From the NCBI GenBank assembly GCA_902825855.1, contig CADECW010000030.1, forward strand, positions 1 through 58,374: a stretch of 58,374 nucleotides of DNA. Reading direction: 5' to 3'. Of the stretch, positions 26,655-36,800 are shown one piece after another. Position 1 is the stretch's first letter, and each line of letters begins with the position of its first letter. The translations under genes and the position numbers were made by a program. This DNA comes from an uncultured Rhodospirillales bacterium (GTDB lineage: Bacteria > Pseudomonadota > Alphaproteobacteria > Reyranellales > Reyranellaceae). Below the pieces are notes generated by a model. The model was not told the origin of the DNA, searched no databases, and saw only the letters and a program-made list of their open reading frames with translations.

Positions 26655-28049
26655 ATGGCCCAGGATTACATCGTCAAGGATATCGGTCTCGCCGACTGGG
26701 GCCGCAAGGAACTCGACATGGCCGAGACAGAGATGCCTGGCCTGATGTCGATCCGCAAGGAATTCGGCCCCAGGAAGCCGCTGAAGGGCGCGCGCATTGC
26801 GGGCTCTCTGCACATGACCATCCAGACCGGCGTGCTGATCGAGACCCTGAAGGCGCTCGGCGCCGATGTCCGCTGGGCCTCGTGCAACATCTACTCGACG
26901 CAAGACCATGCCGCGGCGGCGATCGCCAAGGCCGGCACGCCCGTCTTCGCCATCAAGGGCGAGAGCCTCGAGGAATACTGGGACTACACCCACAAGATCT
27001 TCGAATGGGGCGACGGCGGCGAGCCGAACATGATCCTTGACGACGGCGGTGACGCCACCCTGCTGGTCCATCTCGGCGCCCGTGCGGAAAAGGATCCGTC
27101 GCTGATCGCCAAGCCGACCAACGAGGAAGAGGAAGTCCTCTACAAGGCGATCGCCCGGACGAACAAGCAGAAGCCCGGCTGGTACGCCAAGCTCGGCGCC
27201 TCGATCAAGGGCGTGACCGAGGAGACGACCACCGGCGTGCACCGCCTCTACCAGATGGCGAAGGAAGGCAAGCTGCTGTGGCCGGCCATCAACGTCAACG
27301 ACTCGGTCACCAAATCGAAGTTCGACAATCTCTACGGCTGCCGTGAATCGCTCGTTGACGGCATCCGTCGCGGTACCGACGTCATGATGTCGGGCAAGGT
27401 GGCAATGGTCGCGGGCTTCGGCGACGTCGGAAAGGGCTCGGCCGCCTCGCTGCGCCAGGCCGGCTGCCGCGTCATGGTCTCCGAGATCGACCCGATCTGC
27501 GCCCTGCAGGCGGCGATGGAAGGCTACGAGGTCGTGACCATGGAAGAAGCGGCCCCCAAGGCCGACATCTTCGTGACAGCCACGGGCAACGTCGACGTCC
27601 TTACGCTCGACCACATGAAGGCGATGAAGCACCGCGCCATCGTCTGCAACATCGGCCACTTCGACAGCGAGATCCAGATCGCCAACCTGCGCAATTTCAA
27701 GTGGCACAACGTCAAGCCGCAGGTCGACGAAGTCGAATTCCCCGACGGCAAGCGCATCATCGTGCTGTCGGAAGGTCGCTTGGTGAACCTGGGCAATGCT
27801 ACCGGCCATCCGAGCTTCGTGATGTCGGCCTCGTTCTCGAACCAGACGTTGGCCCAGGTCGAACTCTGGACCAACCCGGGCAAGTACGAGAAGAAGGTCT
27901 ACACGCTGCCGAAGTTCCTCGACGAGAAGGTGGCGGCGCTGCATCTCGAGAAGGTCGGCGCCAAGCTGACCAAGCTGCGCCCCGATCAAGCCAGGTATAT
28001 CGGCGTGCCCGAGGCCGGCCCGTTCAAGGGTGACCTCTACCGGTACTGA
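26655..28049 (+). CDS. ahcY: adenosylhomocysteinase
   Basis: AhcY splits S-adenosylhomocysteine into adenosine and homocysteine and keeps methylation running. The 464 residues match bacterial AhcY with its usual insertion. [13 protein letters not shown], the NAD-binding loop [17 protein letters not shown] (about 255-271), [10 protein letters not shown] and the C-terminal lysine/tyrosine segment [25 protein letters not shown], which closes the NAD site of a neighbouring subunit, are all seen. GGGAG precedes ATG 26655. It has its own promoter region and ends 34 nt before a strong terminator hairpin. Confidence 0.98.
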   Translation: MAQDYIVKDIGLADWGRKELDMAETEMPGLMSIRKEFGPRKPLKGARIAGSLHMTIQTGVLIETLKALGADVRWASCNIYSTQDHAAAAIAKAGTPVFAIKGESLEEYWDYTHKIFEWGDGGEPNMILDDGGDATLLVHLGARAEKDPSLIAKPTNEEEEVLYKAIARTNKQKPGWYAKLGASIKGVTEETTTGVHRLYQMAKEGKLLWPAINVNDSVTKSKFDNLYGCRESLVDGIRRGTDVMMSGKVAMVAGFGDVGKGSAASLRQAGCRVMVSEIDPICALQAAMEGYEVVTMEEAAPKADIFVTATGNVDVLTLDHMKAMKHRAIVCNIGHFDSEIQIANLRNFKWHNVKPQVDEVEFPDGKRIIVLSEGRLVNLGNATGHPSFVMSASFSNQTLAQVELWTNPGKYEKKVYTLPKFLDEKVAALHLEKVGAKLTKLRPDQARYIGVPEAGPFKGDLYRY

Positions 28050-28083
28050 TCGACCCACAGGCTCCGCCATCGGGCGGCGTGTT

Positions 28084-28118
28084 AAAAGTCGGCATCGGAG
28101 TAGCGGTGCCGACTTTTT
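28084..28118 (+). terminator. rho-independent terminator of ahcY, overlapping the tsaE start
   Basis: A perfect 11-bp stem, AAAAGTCGGCA (28084-28094) and TGCCGACTTTT (28107-28117), encloses a 12-nt loop and is followed by T and a pyrimidine run. This is the clearest intrinsic terminator in the window. The preferred tsaE start codon (28106) lies where loop and right arm meet, and the GGAG ribosome site is in the loop. Confidence 0.8.
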
Positions 28119-28549
28119 CTTTCTCTCTGCCCGACGAAGCCGCCACGGAGCGGCTGGGGGCCGCGCTGGCCAGGCGTCTCAGGCCGCGTGATGTGATTGC
28201 CTTGCAGGGCGGCCTCGGCGTCGGCAAGACGACCCTCGCCCGTGCGATCCTGCGTGCCGCTTCCGACGATCCCAATTTGATCGTGCCCAGCCCCACCTTC
28301 ACGCTGGTCGAGGTCTACGATACCCAGCGCGGTACTTTTTGGCACTTCGACCTCTACCGCCTGGAGGGCCCGGAACAGGTCTTCGAGTTGGGCTGGGAAG
28401 AGGCTCGTGCCGACGGTATTGCGCTGATCGAATGGGCGGAGCGGCTGGGCAGACTGCTGCCCGACGAACGGCTAATGGTGACGCTTGCCATCGAGGGCGA
28501 CGGCAGGCGCGCCGATCTGCAGGGGGATGCAAGATTTGGCGATCTCTGA
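28106..28549 (+). CDS. tsaE: tRNA threonylcarbamoyladenosine biosynthesis ATPase TsaE
   Basis: TsaE is the ATPase that drives the TsaBD complex making t6A37 in ANN-decoding tRNAs. Walker A GGLGVGKTT (35-43), SPTFTLVEVY and the FDLYRLEGPEQVFELGWEE segment are standard. From GTG 28106 the protein has 147 residues and begins MPTFSFSLPDE, like family members; GGAG lies 5 nt upstream. A GTG at 28079 in the same frame would add nine residues from within the terminator stem. It heads a tightly packed run (tsaE-amgK-murU-addB-addA) with each start overlapping the previous stop. Confidence 0.94.
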   Translation: MPTFSFSLPDEAATERLGAALARRLRPRDVIALQGGLGVGKTTLARAILRAASDDPNLIVPSPTFTLVEVYDTQRGTFWHFDLYRLEGPEQVFELGWEEARADGIALIEWAERLGRLLPDERLMVTLAIEGDGRRADLQGDARFGDL

Positions 28550-29534
28550 CAGGGACAGGCTGCGTGGCGATTTCGTTCGCCGTGCCGGCTGGGGCGATGC
28601 CGGCGAGCGGCTGCTGGCCGGCGACGCCTCGTTCCGCAAGTATTTCCGACTGACCCGGCCGCGCGCCTCGGCCGTGGTGATGGACGCGCCGCCACCGCAG
28701 GAGGACGTTCGGCCGTTCGTGCGCGTCGGCCGGCACCTGATCGAGCTTGGCCTCAGCGCGCCCGCAATCCATGCCATCGATGAAGAAAACGGTTTCCTGC
28801 TGCTCGAGGACCTCGGCGACGACACCTTCGCCCGGGTGCTGGCGGCGGGCGGCGACGAGTCCGAACTTTACCAGCGCGCCACCGACGTGCTGGTCGTACT
28901 GCACCGGGCTGGCCCGCGCGCGGTGCTTCCCGGGCTCGACGTCTATGCCGGTGAGGCGCTGGTCGATGCCGCAATGCTCCTGCCGGAATGGTACCTGCCG
29001 GCGGCGAGCGGCCGGCCGGCGACCGAGGAGCAAATGGCGACCTATCGCACCGCCTGGCGCGCCTGCCTCGCAAACCTGCCGGCGATGGCCGACACGCTGC
29101 TGCTGCGCGACTATCACAAGGACAATCTGCTCTGGCTGCCGCGCCGTGGCGTCAAAGCGTGCGGCCTGCTCGACTTCCAGGACGCCCATCACGGCCATCC
29201 CGCCTACGACCTGGCTTCCCTGATCGAGGACGCCAGACGCGACGTCGCATCGGCCGTGCACGCTGCCTGCCTCGCCCGCTACCTCGGCGAGACGGGCGTC
29301 GACGGACAAGACTTCGCTGCCGGCTTTGCTCTGATGGCCGCCCAGCGCCATGCTCGCATCATCGGCTTGTTCGTCCGCCTGCTCGAGCGCGACGGCAAGC
29401 CCGACTACCTGCCGTACCTGCCGCGTGTCTGGCGTCTATTCGAGCGCGCGCTGCGGCACGACGCCCTGCAGCCCTTGCGCGCCTGGGTCGACCGCCTGCT
29501 GCCGCCCGAGTTGAGGCATATTGGAGTTCCATGA
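28527..29534 (+). CDS. amgK: anomeric MurNAc/GlcNAc kinase, APH family
   Basis: AmgK phosphorylates MurNAc at the anomeric carbon in the cell-wall recycling shortcut. The 335-residue protein has the aminoglycoside-phosphotransferase fold: GDASFRKYFRLT near the start, the catalytic loop LLRDYHKDNLLWLP and the metal motif GLLDFQDAHHGHPAYDLASL. Overlap with tsaE is 23 nt, and murU overlaps its stop by 4 nt. The pairing with murU is what turns the generic phosphotransferase label into AmgK. ATG 28527 leaves little room for a ribosome site, so it relies on coupling. Confidence 0.88.
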   Translation: MQDLAISDRDRLRGDFVRRAGWGDAGERLLAGDASFRKYFRLTRPRASAVVMDAPPPQEDVRPFVRVGRHLIELGLSAPAIHAIDEENGFLLLEDLGDDTFARVLAAGGDESELYQRATDVLVVLHRAGPRAVLPGLDVYAGEALVDAAMLLPEWYLPAASGRPATEEQMATYRTAWRACLANLPAMADTLLLRDYHKDNLLWLPRRGVKACGLLDFQDAHHGHPAYDLASLIEDARRDVASAVHAACLARYLGETGVDGQDFAAGFALMAAQRHARIIGLFVRLLERDGKPDYLPYLPRVWRLFERALRHDALQPLRAWVDRLLPPELRHIGVP

Positions 29535-30241
29535 TCGATACCGCGATGATCCTTGCCGCCGGCCGCGGCGAGCGCATGCGCCCGCTGACCGACACGATGC
29601 CCAAACCGCTGATCTCCGTCGGCGGCAAACCGATGCTGGAGCACACGATTGCACGCCTGAACGAGCACGGCGTCGTCAACATCGTCGTCAACGCCCATCA
29701 CTTCGCCAAGCAGATCGTCGATCGGCTGAAGGGCCGCGCACAGGTCATCGTCGAGGATCGCCTGCTCGACACCGGCGGCAGCGTGAAAAACGTCCTGCCG
29801 CTCCTGGGCGACAAGCCCTTCTTCGTGCTGAACGGCGACGGGTTGTGGCGTGATGGACCTGTCGAGCCGGCACTCAGGCGCCTGCAAGGAGGATGGGGCG
29901 CCGACCGCATGGATGCGCTGCTGATGCTTCAACCGCTGCACAAGGTGATCGGGCGCGAACCGAAGGATCGCGGCGACTACTTCATCGAACCGCGCGGTCG
30001 GCTGCGCTATCGCGGGCAGGCGCCGCTCTCGCCCTATGTCTTCGCCAGCGTCTCGATCTGCAAGCCGAGCCTGTTCCACGATTCGCCCGACGGGCCCTTC
30101 TCCCTTCTGCAGCTCTGGCATCGCGCCGAAGCCGAAGGCCGACTGCACGGCGTGGTCCATGACGGCGACTGGTTCCACATCGGCACACCGCAGGCGCTCG
30201 CCACGGCAGAGCGCGTGTTCGCCGAGAGCGTGTCGGGATGA
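29531..30241 (+). CDS. murU: MurNAc-1-phosphate uridylyltransferase
   Basis: MurU turns MurNAc-1-phosphate into UDP-MurNAc and lets the cell bypass de novo synthesis, which can lower fosfomycin sensitivity. The 236 residues are a nucleotidyltransferase fold with the signature MILAAGRGERMRPLTDTMPKP (about 6-26), VLNGDGLW for the metal Asp, and WFHIGTPQALA near the end. ATG 29531 overlaps the amgK stop (ATGA). addB overlaps its own stop in the same way. Confidence 0.9.
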   Translation: MIDTAMILAAGRGERMRPLTDTMPKPLISVGGKPMLEHTIARLNEHGVVNIVVNAHHFAKQIVDRLKGRAQVIVEDRLLDTGGSVKNVLPLLGDKPFFVLNGDGLWRDGPVEPALRRLQGGWGADRMDALLMLQPLHKVIGREPKDRGDYFIEPRGRLRYRGQAPLSPYVFASVSICKPSLFHDSPDGPFSLLQLWHRAEAEGRLHGVVHDGDWFHIGTPQALATAERVFAESVSG

Positions 30242-33195
30242 GCGTTTTCACCATCGCCATCGAACGTCGCTTCGCCGACGAGCTGGCGAGCGGGCTGCTG
30301 GCGCAATTCGGCAGCGATCCGCTGGCGCTGGCCGACGTCTTGATCCTGCTGCCGACCCGCCGATCGGTGCGGGCACTGCGCGAGGCTTTCCTGCGCGCCG
30401 CGAACGGCAAGCCGACGATCTTGCCGCGCATGGCGCCGCTGGGCGACGTCGACGAAAGCGAATGGGAGGTGGCTTCCGGCGACGGCAGCGCGCTCGCCCT
30501 GCCGCCCGCGATAGAGCCAGCCGAGCGCGACGCCCTGCTGACCCAGCTGGTCACGGCCTTCACCGACGGCGAACAACCGATTGCGCAGTCGCCCGCGCAG
30601 GCCCTGTCGCTGGCGCGCGAACTCGGCCGCCTGCTCGACGAGCTCGCCATCGAAGGCGTCGCGTTCGACCAGCTGGAAGGTCTGGTCGAGGGCAACTTCG
30701 CCAGCCACTGGCAACGCACGCTCAGGTTCCTCGCGATCGTCGGAGAGCATTGGCCCCGGATGCTGGCCGAAAGCGGCCAGATCGACGCCATCGAGCGGCG
30801 CACCCGGGCGATCCTTGCCCAAGCAATGCGGTGGCGAGAGCGTCCGCCCGCCACGCCGGTCATTGCCGCCGGCTCGACTGGCTCGCAGCCCGCGACGCGC
30901 CAACTGCTGTCGGTCATCGCCGGCTTGCCCCAGGGCAGGATCGTGCTGCCGGGCCTCGATCGCGACATGGATGAGCGGAGCTGGGCGGAACTCGACGAGA
31001 CCCATCCGCAATTCGGTCTGCGCGAACTCCTGAAAGCGTTGGGTTGCGAGCGACGCGACGTTATCGAATGGCCGGACGTCAAGGGAACGTCCTCGGCGCG
31101 CCATCTGTTGATCACTGAACTGATGCGGCCGGCTGCGACTACCGAGGAATGGGTCCGCCCGCTCGCCTCCTCGCTCGAGCATGTGACGCGCGCCGACTGC
31201 GCGACGCCGCATCAGGAGGCATTGGTGATCGCGTTGGCGCTTCGCAATGTCCTCGGCGACAAGACACGCAAGTCGACCCAGACCGCTGCCCTTGTGACGC
31301 CGGACCGCGGCCTCGCGCGCCGCGTTGCGGCGGAGCTGCGCCGCTGGAATATCGACATCGACGATTCCGCGGGCACGCCGCTTCTCGATACGCCGTCCGC
31401 CGGCCTGTTGCAGGTGCTGGTCGGAGCGGTCGACGAGGGCTTCGCGCCGGTCGCCCTGCTCGCCCTGTTGAAGCATCCGCTGTGCACGCTGGGCGGCGAT
31501 CGCGCCGCCGTGCTCGATGCTGCACGCCGCCTCGATCGAAAATGCCTGCGCGGACTGAAGCCGATGCCGGGGCTGACGGCGATCCGCGCCAGGATCGACA
31601 AGGCACGCTTCGGCGACCTGACGGACCGGCTGGCCGTGCACCAGCTGATCGACCGCGTAGAGGTCGCGACAGCGGCGCTGGCGGCCGCGATCCAGGCGGA
31701 GGCCGCGCCGGATGCCCTGCTCGACGCCACCATCGCCGCAGCCGAGACGGTCGCTTCGAGCGAAACGCTGTGGTCCGGCGATGCGGGTGGGGCGCTGGCC
31801 GATGCGCTGGCCCGCCTGCGCGCGGCGTGGTCCGGCAAGGCCGCCATAACGGGTGGCCAATGGCCGGCGTTGCTCGCCACCATGCTCGAGCCCGAGATCG
31901 TCCGGCCGACCTTCGGCCGCCATCCGCGGCTCGCCATCTGGGGACCGCTGGAGGCCCGACTGCAGCGCGCCGACCTGTTGGTGCTGGGTGGGCTGAACGA
32001 GGGCAGCTGGCCGCCTGCGGTCGAGACCGGCCCCTGGCTCAACCGGCCGATGCGCGCCGCCCTCGGCCTGCCGCAACCTGAACGGCGCATCGGATTGTCG
32101 GCGCACGACTTCGTTGCGGCACTCGGCGCAGAACGCGTGCTGCTGACGCGGGCCGAGCGCGAAGGCGGCGCGCCGACCGTACCGTCGCGTTGGCTGGCAC
32201 GGCTTGATGCCCTGTTCGGCTATGAGCCCGGTGGCAAGGCGGCGCCTCCGGAATACATCCAGCGCGGCCACCGCGAGTACCTCGCGTGGGCCGACGCGCT
32301 TGACCGCCCCGGCGGCTACCGGCCGTGGCTGCGTCCCGAACCGCGGCCGCCCCTCGAGGCTCGGCCGACGCGGCTCTCGGTCTCGAGCATCGAGCAATGG
32401 CGTCGCGACCCCTACGGACTCTATGCAAGGCGCATCCTGAGCCTGGCCGCACTCGATCCGCTCGAAGCCGAGCTCGGGGCTGCCGACCGCGGCAATGCCC
32501 TGCATGACGCGCTGGACGAATTCCTGGCCACCCATCCGTCGGGCCTTCTGCCGCCCGGTGCACTGGCCGAGTTCGAGGCGCTGGGCGAGAAGCATCTCGG
32601 CACATTGATGACGGCGCCCGCGGAGCGCGCCTTCTGGTGGCCCCGCTTCCAGCGCCTGACGCGCTGGTTCATCGCCGCCGAGAACGCACGCCGGCAGGCC
32701 GGCACGCGGCTGCTCGCCAGCGAGACCACCGGCAGCCTGACCGTCGGACCGAGCAGCCGGCCGCTTACCATCGAGGCACGCGCCGATCGCATCGACGAGA
32801 TCGAGGCTGGCGTCTGGGACGTCATCGACTACAAGACCGGTCGCCTGCCGACCAACCAGGAGCTCGAGGCGCTGTTTGCGCCGCAGCTGCTGCTCGAGGC
32901 GGCGATGGCCGTGCGTGGCGGCTTCACCAAGATCGCCGGCAAAGCGGAAGAAGTTCATCTGTCGTACTGGCAGGCCAATGGCTTGGGCGACGGCGGCAAG
33001 GTGAGCGAAATCAAGGCGGCTGACGAGCTGGTGCCGGCGATGCTGGCGCTGGTCGACAAGATGGCGGCGCATTTCGCCAAGCCAGGCACCCCCTACCCCG
33101 CCCTGCCATGGCCGGCCTACATTCCGGCCTTCAACGACTACGAGCATCTCGAGCGCGTCGCCGAATGGTCGACGGCGGGTGGAGACGACGAGTGA
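30238..33195 (+). CDS. addB: AddB subunit of the AddAB helicase-nuclease
   Basis: AddB works with AddA to resect double-strand breaks up to a recombination hotspot and load RecA. The 985 residues are of the alphaproteobacterial type: an inactive helicase-like N-terminal part (LPTRRSVRALREAFLRAANG), LLVLGGLNEGSWPP near 580, and a C-terminal PD-(D/E)xK nuclease with VWDVIDYKTGRLPT near 858-871. The four cysteines of the Bacillus AddB iron-sulfur site are not evident, as is usual in this branch. ATG 30238 overlaps murU (ATGA), and addA starts within its stop. Confidence 0.94.
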   Translation: MSVFTIAIERRFADELASGLLAQFGSDPLALADVLILLPTRRSVRALREAFLRAANGKPTILPRMAPLGDVDESEWEVASGDGSALALPPAIEPAERDALLTQLVTAFTDGEQPIAQSPAQALSLARELGRLLDELAIEGVAFDQLEGLVEGNFASHWQRTLRFLAIVGEHWPRMLAESGQIDAIERRTRAILAQAMRWRERPPATPVIAAGSTGSQPATRQLLSVIAGLPQGRIVLPGLDRDMDERSWAELDETHPQFGLRELLKALGCERRDVIEWPDVKGTSSARHLLITELMRPAATTEEWVRPLASSLEHVTRADCATPHQEALVIALALRNVLGDKTRKSTQTAALVTPDRGLARRVAAELRRWNIDIDDSAGTPLLDTPSAGLLQVLVGAVDEGFAPVALLALLKHPLCTLGGDRAAVLDAARRLDRKCLRGLKPMPGLTAIRARIDKARFGDLTDRLAVHQLIDRVEVATAALAAAIQAEAAPDALLDATIAAAETVASSETLWSGDAGGALADALARLRAAWSGKAAITGGQWPALLATMLEPEIVRPTFGRHPRLAIWGPLEARLQRADLLVLGGLNEGSWPPAVETGPWLNRPMRAALGLPQPERRIGLSAHDFVAALGAERVLLTRAEREGGAPTVPSRWLARLDALFGYEPGGKAAPPEYIQRGHREYLAWADALDRPGGYRPWLRPEPRPPLEARPTRLSVSSIEQWRRDPYGLYARRILSLAALDPLEAELGAADRGNALHDALDEFLATHPSGLLPPGALAEFEALGEKHLGTLMTAPAERAFWWPRFQRLTRWFIAAENARRQAGTRLLASETTGSLTVGPSSRPLTIEARADRIDEIEAGVWDVIDYKTGRLPTNQELEALFAPQLLLEAAMAVRGGFTKIAGKAEEVHLSYWQANGLGDGGKVSEIKAADELVPAMLALVDKMAAHFAKPGTPYPALPWPAYIPAFNDYEHLERVAEWSTAGGDDE

Positions 33196-36100
33196 GCGTC
33201 CCCGATCCCGCTCTTGATCCCTTGGCGCTCGCCACCGCCTCGCAGCGGCGCGCCACGATGCCCGGCCATTCGGCCTGGGTCGAAGCCAATGCCGGCACCG
33301 GCAAAACCAAGGTGCTGACCGATCGCGTGACACGCCTGCTGCTGGATCGCGTCAAGTCCGAGCGTATCCTCTGCCTCACCTTCACCAAGGCCGCCGCGGC
33401 CGAGATGCGCAACCGGCTGGCCGGCCAGCTCGGCCGCTGGGCGATGTTGAGCGATGCGAAGCTCGACGAGGAGATCGAAAGGCTGATCGACCGCACGCCC
33501 GACGCCGTCGAGCGGGTGGTCGCCCGTCGCCTGTTCGCACAGGTGCTCGACGCGCCGGGCGGCATCAACATCCTGACCATCCACGCCTTTTGCCAAGCGC
33601 TGCTCAAGCGCTTCCCCCTGGAGGCGGGCGTAGCGCCGGGCTTCGAAGTGCTGGACGAGGCCGACGCGCGAACGCTGCTGCGCCAGGCCCAGGACGAGCA
33701 GATGGAGGCACTGGCACGACCCGATGCACCAGCCGAACTGGCGGACGCGCTTGCTTCGGTCGCCGGCCGGATCTCGGTCGCCGAGTACGCCGAGCTGATG
33801 GCCCAGCTTCTCGGCGAACGGGCCTGGCTGCTGGCGCGCATCGGCGATGTGGCCGGGCTACGACGCCTGCGCGAGCGGTTGGCAAGCGAGCTCGGCTGCC
33901 TCCCCGATGACACGGCGGGGCAGCTCACGAGTGATGCCTGTCTCGATCAAGCGTTCGACGCGACGGCTCTGCAGGCGGCCGCTCGAGCCTTGGCCAGGGG
34001 CAGCAAGACCGACGTCTCGCGCGCCGCGCTGATCGCCGAATGGCTGGCCGATGCGGCGGGGCGGCCGCAGCAGCTCGCGCCTTACAGCACAGTGTTCTTC
34101 ACCGACAAGCGTGCGATCCTGAAACGACTGGCGAGCAAGGCCGCGATCGAGGCGATGCCCGACATCGAGGATGTGTTGCGTCGCGAGGCCGAACGACTGG
34201 CCGCTGCGCTCGACCGCATTAATGGCGCAGCCCTCGTCGAGCGCACACTCGCGTTGCTGCGGCTCGGTCTCGACATCGCCGGGCGCTACACCCGCGCCAA
34301 GCAGCGCCGCGCCGCGCTCGACTACGACGACCTGATCGTCACCACGCGCCGGCTCCTTGAGAGCGCCGACAGTGCCGCCTGGGTGCTCTACAAGCTCGAT
34401 GGCGGCATCGACCACGTGCTGGTCGACGAGGCGCAGGACACCAATCCCGACCAGTGGGAGGTGATCCGCCGCCTGACCGAGGAGTTCTTCGTCGGCCAAG
34501 GCGCCGTCGATCGTGCACGCACGGTGTTCGCCGTCGGCGACATCAAGCAGTCGATCTTCGGCTTTCAGCGCGCCGATCCTCGCAAGCTCAAGGAGATGCG
34601 GAAATGGTTCGAGGAGCGCAGCCGGCTGGCCGACAAGCGCTTCGAGCCGGTCGATCTCAACGTCTCCTTCCGTTCGACTCCGGCCGTGCTCGATGCCGTC
34701 GACTGGGTGTTCAACGAGCCTGCTGCGGTGCGCGGCCTCGCCGAACTCAACGACGTGATCCACCTGCCCAGCCGCAACAACGCGCCTGGCCGTGTCGAAT
34801 TGTGGCCGCTCGTCAGCACCGATGAGGACGAGGCCGACACGACGGAGCTGGAAGGCACGGTGGACACGGCAACGGAACCGCATCGGCGGCTGGCCCGGCT
34901 GATCGCCGCCCATGCCGGCAGCCTGATCGGCAAGGAGCGGCGCGCCGGCGGCATGGGTGAGCTGCTCCACGCCGGCCATTTCATGGTGCTGGTCCGCCGG
35001 CGCAACGAGTTCGTCAACGCTCTGGTCAAGGAGCTGAAGCAGGCCGGCATCGAGGTCGCCGGCGTCGACCGCCTGAATCTCGGCGAGGAGCTGGCCGTAC
35101 AGGACCTGCTGGCCATGGCGCGTTTCGTGCTGCTGCCGCAGGATGATCTCAACCTCGCCAGCCTCCTCAAGTCGCCATTGATCGGGCTGGAGGAGATTGA
35201 TCTGTTCAAGTTGGCCTGGAAACGCAAAGGCAGCCTTTGGCGCAGCCTGCGCGAGCGCGCCCGTGCCAAGCCGTTCGCCGCGGCGCAGGCTCGTTTGGCG
35301 GGCTGGCTGCGGCGCGCCGACTACGTCACGCCGTTCGACTTCTTCGCCATGGCGCTCGGACCTGAAGGCGGCCGCGTCCGCCTGCTCGAGCGGCTCGGTC
35401 ACGAGGCGGCAGACCCGATCGACGAACTGCTGACGCGCGCGCTGCAATATCAGCGCGCCGAAAGTGGATCGCTGCAGGGCTTCCTGCGCTGGTTCGAGGC
35501 GGGCGGTGGCGAGATCAAACGCGACCTCGATCAGAATCGCCGCCGCGAAGTGCGCATCCTGACGGTGCACGCCTCCAAGGGACTACAGGCGCCTATCGTC
35601 TACCTGCCCGACACGACGCGCGTGCCGCGCGACGAGGGCCGGATCCTGGCCGCCGAGGACGGCGAAGCACGGTTGTGGGTGCCCCGCGCCGACGATGCCA
35701 ACGAAGCGGCGCGTGCCTGGCGCGGCCGAGCGCGCGAGCGGGCCCTCGAGGAACAGAACCGCCTGCTCTATGTCGCCATGACACGGGCCGAGGATCGCCT
35801 CTATGTCGGCGGCTGGTTCGGCCGGCGCAAACCAGACCGTGGCTGCTGGTACGAGCGCATCGAGGCCGGTCTCGGCGCCAGCCGCCAGGCAGAGATCTTT
35901 CCCGATAGTCCGCAGCCGCGCGGCCGTGCCGTGCCGCGCGAATTCGACTTCCGAGAATTGCTTGCCGACGACGGCTGGGCTGGCGAGGGCTACGAGCTGG
36001 TCAATACCGGCACCATCGAGACGCCCGAGCAGGCCGAGCTCGCGCTGGCGGCCGCCTCGGACCTGCCGACGTGGGCGCGCGAAGCCGCACCGGCCGAGCC

Positions 36101-36716
36101 TGATCCACCGGCGCCGCTCGCCCCCTCGCAGCCGCTGCCCGACGAAGCGCTGGCCGGGCCGCGCGCCTTCAGTCCGCTGACGACCGGCGATCCGCGGCGA
36201 TGGAAGCGCGGCCAGCTACTGCACGAGTTGCTGCGCCACCTGCCGGCGATGCCGCCGGCGGAGCGCGCCATGACGGCCCGCCGCTTCCTGGCGCAGCCGG
36301 CGCACGGGTTGAGCGAGGAGGAGATCGCCGCGTGGAGCGCCGAAGCACTCGGCGTCACCGAGGCGCCGGCGCACGCCGCCTTGTTTTCCAGCACGTCGCG
36401 AGCGGAAGTGCCGTTGACCGGCACGGTCCGGACAAGGCGCGGCACCTTCACGGTGAGCGGCCAGGTCGATCGTCTGGCGGTGACCGAGCGCGAAGTGCTG
36501 ATCGTCGATTACAAGACCAACCGGCCGCCGCCCGAGGCCGCGTCCGAGGTGGCCGTGGCCTATCGCCGCCAGCTGGCGCTCTACCGGGCGCTACTGGGCG
36601 AGATCTATCCCGGCCGCACCGTGCGGGCCTTTCTCCTGTGGACGGCCGTGCCTTTGCTCATGGAAATCGATGTCAAAACATTAGATGAATCAATGCCCTA
36701 CGCTGCCGCACCTTGA
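33192..36716 (+). CDS. addA: AddA helicase-nuclease subunit
   Basis: AddA is the UvrD-type motor and second nuclease of AddAB. The 1174 residues contain Walker A EANAGTGKTKVLTDRV (31-46), TFTKAAAAEM, the Walker B segment VLVDEAQDTNPDQWEV (about 409-424), GDIKQSIFGFQRADP, the motif LTVHASKGLQAPIVYLPD and the nuclease motif VLIVDYKTNRPPP (about 1100-1112). The GTG start at 33192 overlaps the addB stop (GTGA) and places the helicase motif at the expected distance. Trx follows after 84 nt with its own ribosome site. Confidence 0.95.
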   Translation: MSVPDPALDPLALATASQRRATMPGHSAWVEANAGTGKTKVLTDRVTRLLLDRVKSERILCLTFTKAAAAEMRNRLAGQLGRWAMLSDAKLDEEIERLIDRTPDAVERVVARRLFAQVLDAPGGINILTIHAFCQALLKRFPLEAGVAPGFEVLDEADARTLLRQAQDEQMEALARPDAPAELADALASVAGRISVAEYAELMAQLLGERAWLLARIGDVAGLRRLRERLASELGCLPDDTAGQLTSDACLDQAFDATALQAAARALARGSKTDVSRAALIAEWLADAAGRPQQLAPYSTVFFTDKRAILKRLASKAAIEAMPDIEDVLRREAERLAAALDRINGAALVERTLALLRLGLDIAGRYTRAKQRRAALDYDDLIVTTRRLLESADSAAWVLYKLDGGIDHVLVDEAQDTNPDQWEVIRRLTEEFFVGQGAVDRARTVFAVGDIKQSIFGFQRADPRKLKEMRKWFEERSRLADKRFEPVDLNVSFRSTPAVLDAVDWVFNEPAAVRGLAELNDVIHLPSRNNAPGRVELWPLVSTDEDEADTTELEGTVDTATEPHRRLARLIAAHAGSLIGKERRAGGMGELLHAGHFMVLVRRRNEFVNALVKELKQAGIEVAGVDRLNLGEELAVQDLLAMARFVLLPQDDLNLASLLKSPLIGLEEIDLFKLAWKRKGSLWRSLRERARAKPFAAAQARLAGWLRRADYVTPFDFFAMALGPEGGRVRLLERLGHEAADPIDELLTRALQYQRAESGSLQGFLRWFEAGGGEIKRDLDQNRRREVRILTVHASKGLQAPIVYLPDTTRVPRDEGRILAAEDGEARLWVPRADDANEAARAWRGRARERALEEQNRLLYVAMTRAEDRLYVGGWFGRRKPDRGCWYERIEAGLGASRQAEIFPDSPQPRGRAVPREFDFRELLADDGWAGEGYELVNTGTIETPEQAELALAAASDLPTWAREAAPAEPDPPAPLAPSQPLPDEALAGPRAFSPLTTGDPRRWKRGQLLHELLRHLPAMPPAERAMTARRFLAQPAHGLSEEEIAAWSAEALGVTEAPAHAALFSSTSRAEVPLTGTVRTRRGTFTVSGQVDRLAVTEREVLIVDYKTNRPPPEAASEVAVAYRRQLALYRALLGEIYPGRTVRAFLLWTAVPLLMEIDVKTLDESMPYAAAP

Positions 36717-36800
36717 CTCGCCGGGTGACCGTTCCTAGCTTTCAGCCCAAGGGCGGCGCCGGTCCATCGACCGGCCTGTAGTGTTTTTGGGAGAACCCAT

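Noticed and set aside
26250..28070. 606-codon minus-strand frame through the repeats and ahcY
   Set aside because: It is antisense to ahcY and ends in repeat-derived peptides; such frames commonly arise from this type of repeat.
30034..33333. 1099-codon minus-strand open frame across addB
   Set aside because: It lies fully antisense to addB, whose motifs are unmistakable, and its composition (Arg/Gln/Gly-rich) is that of a shadow frame.
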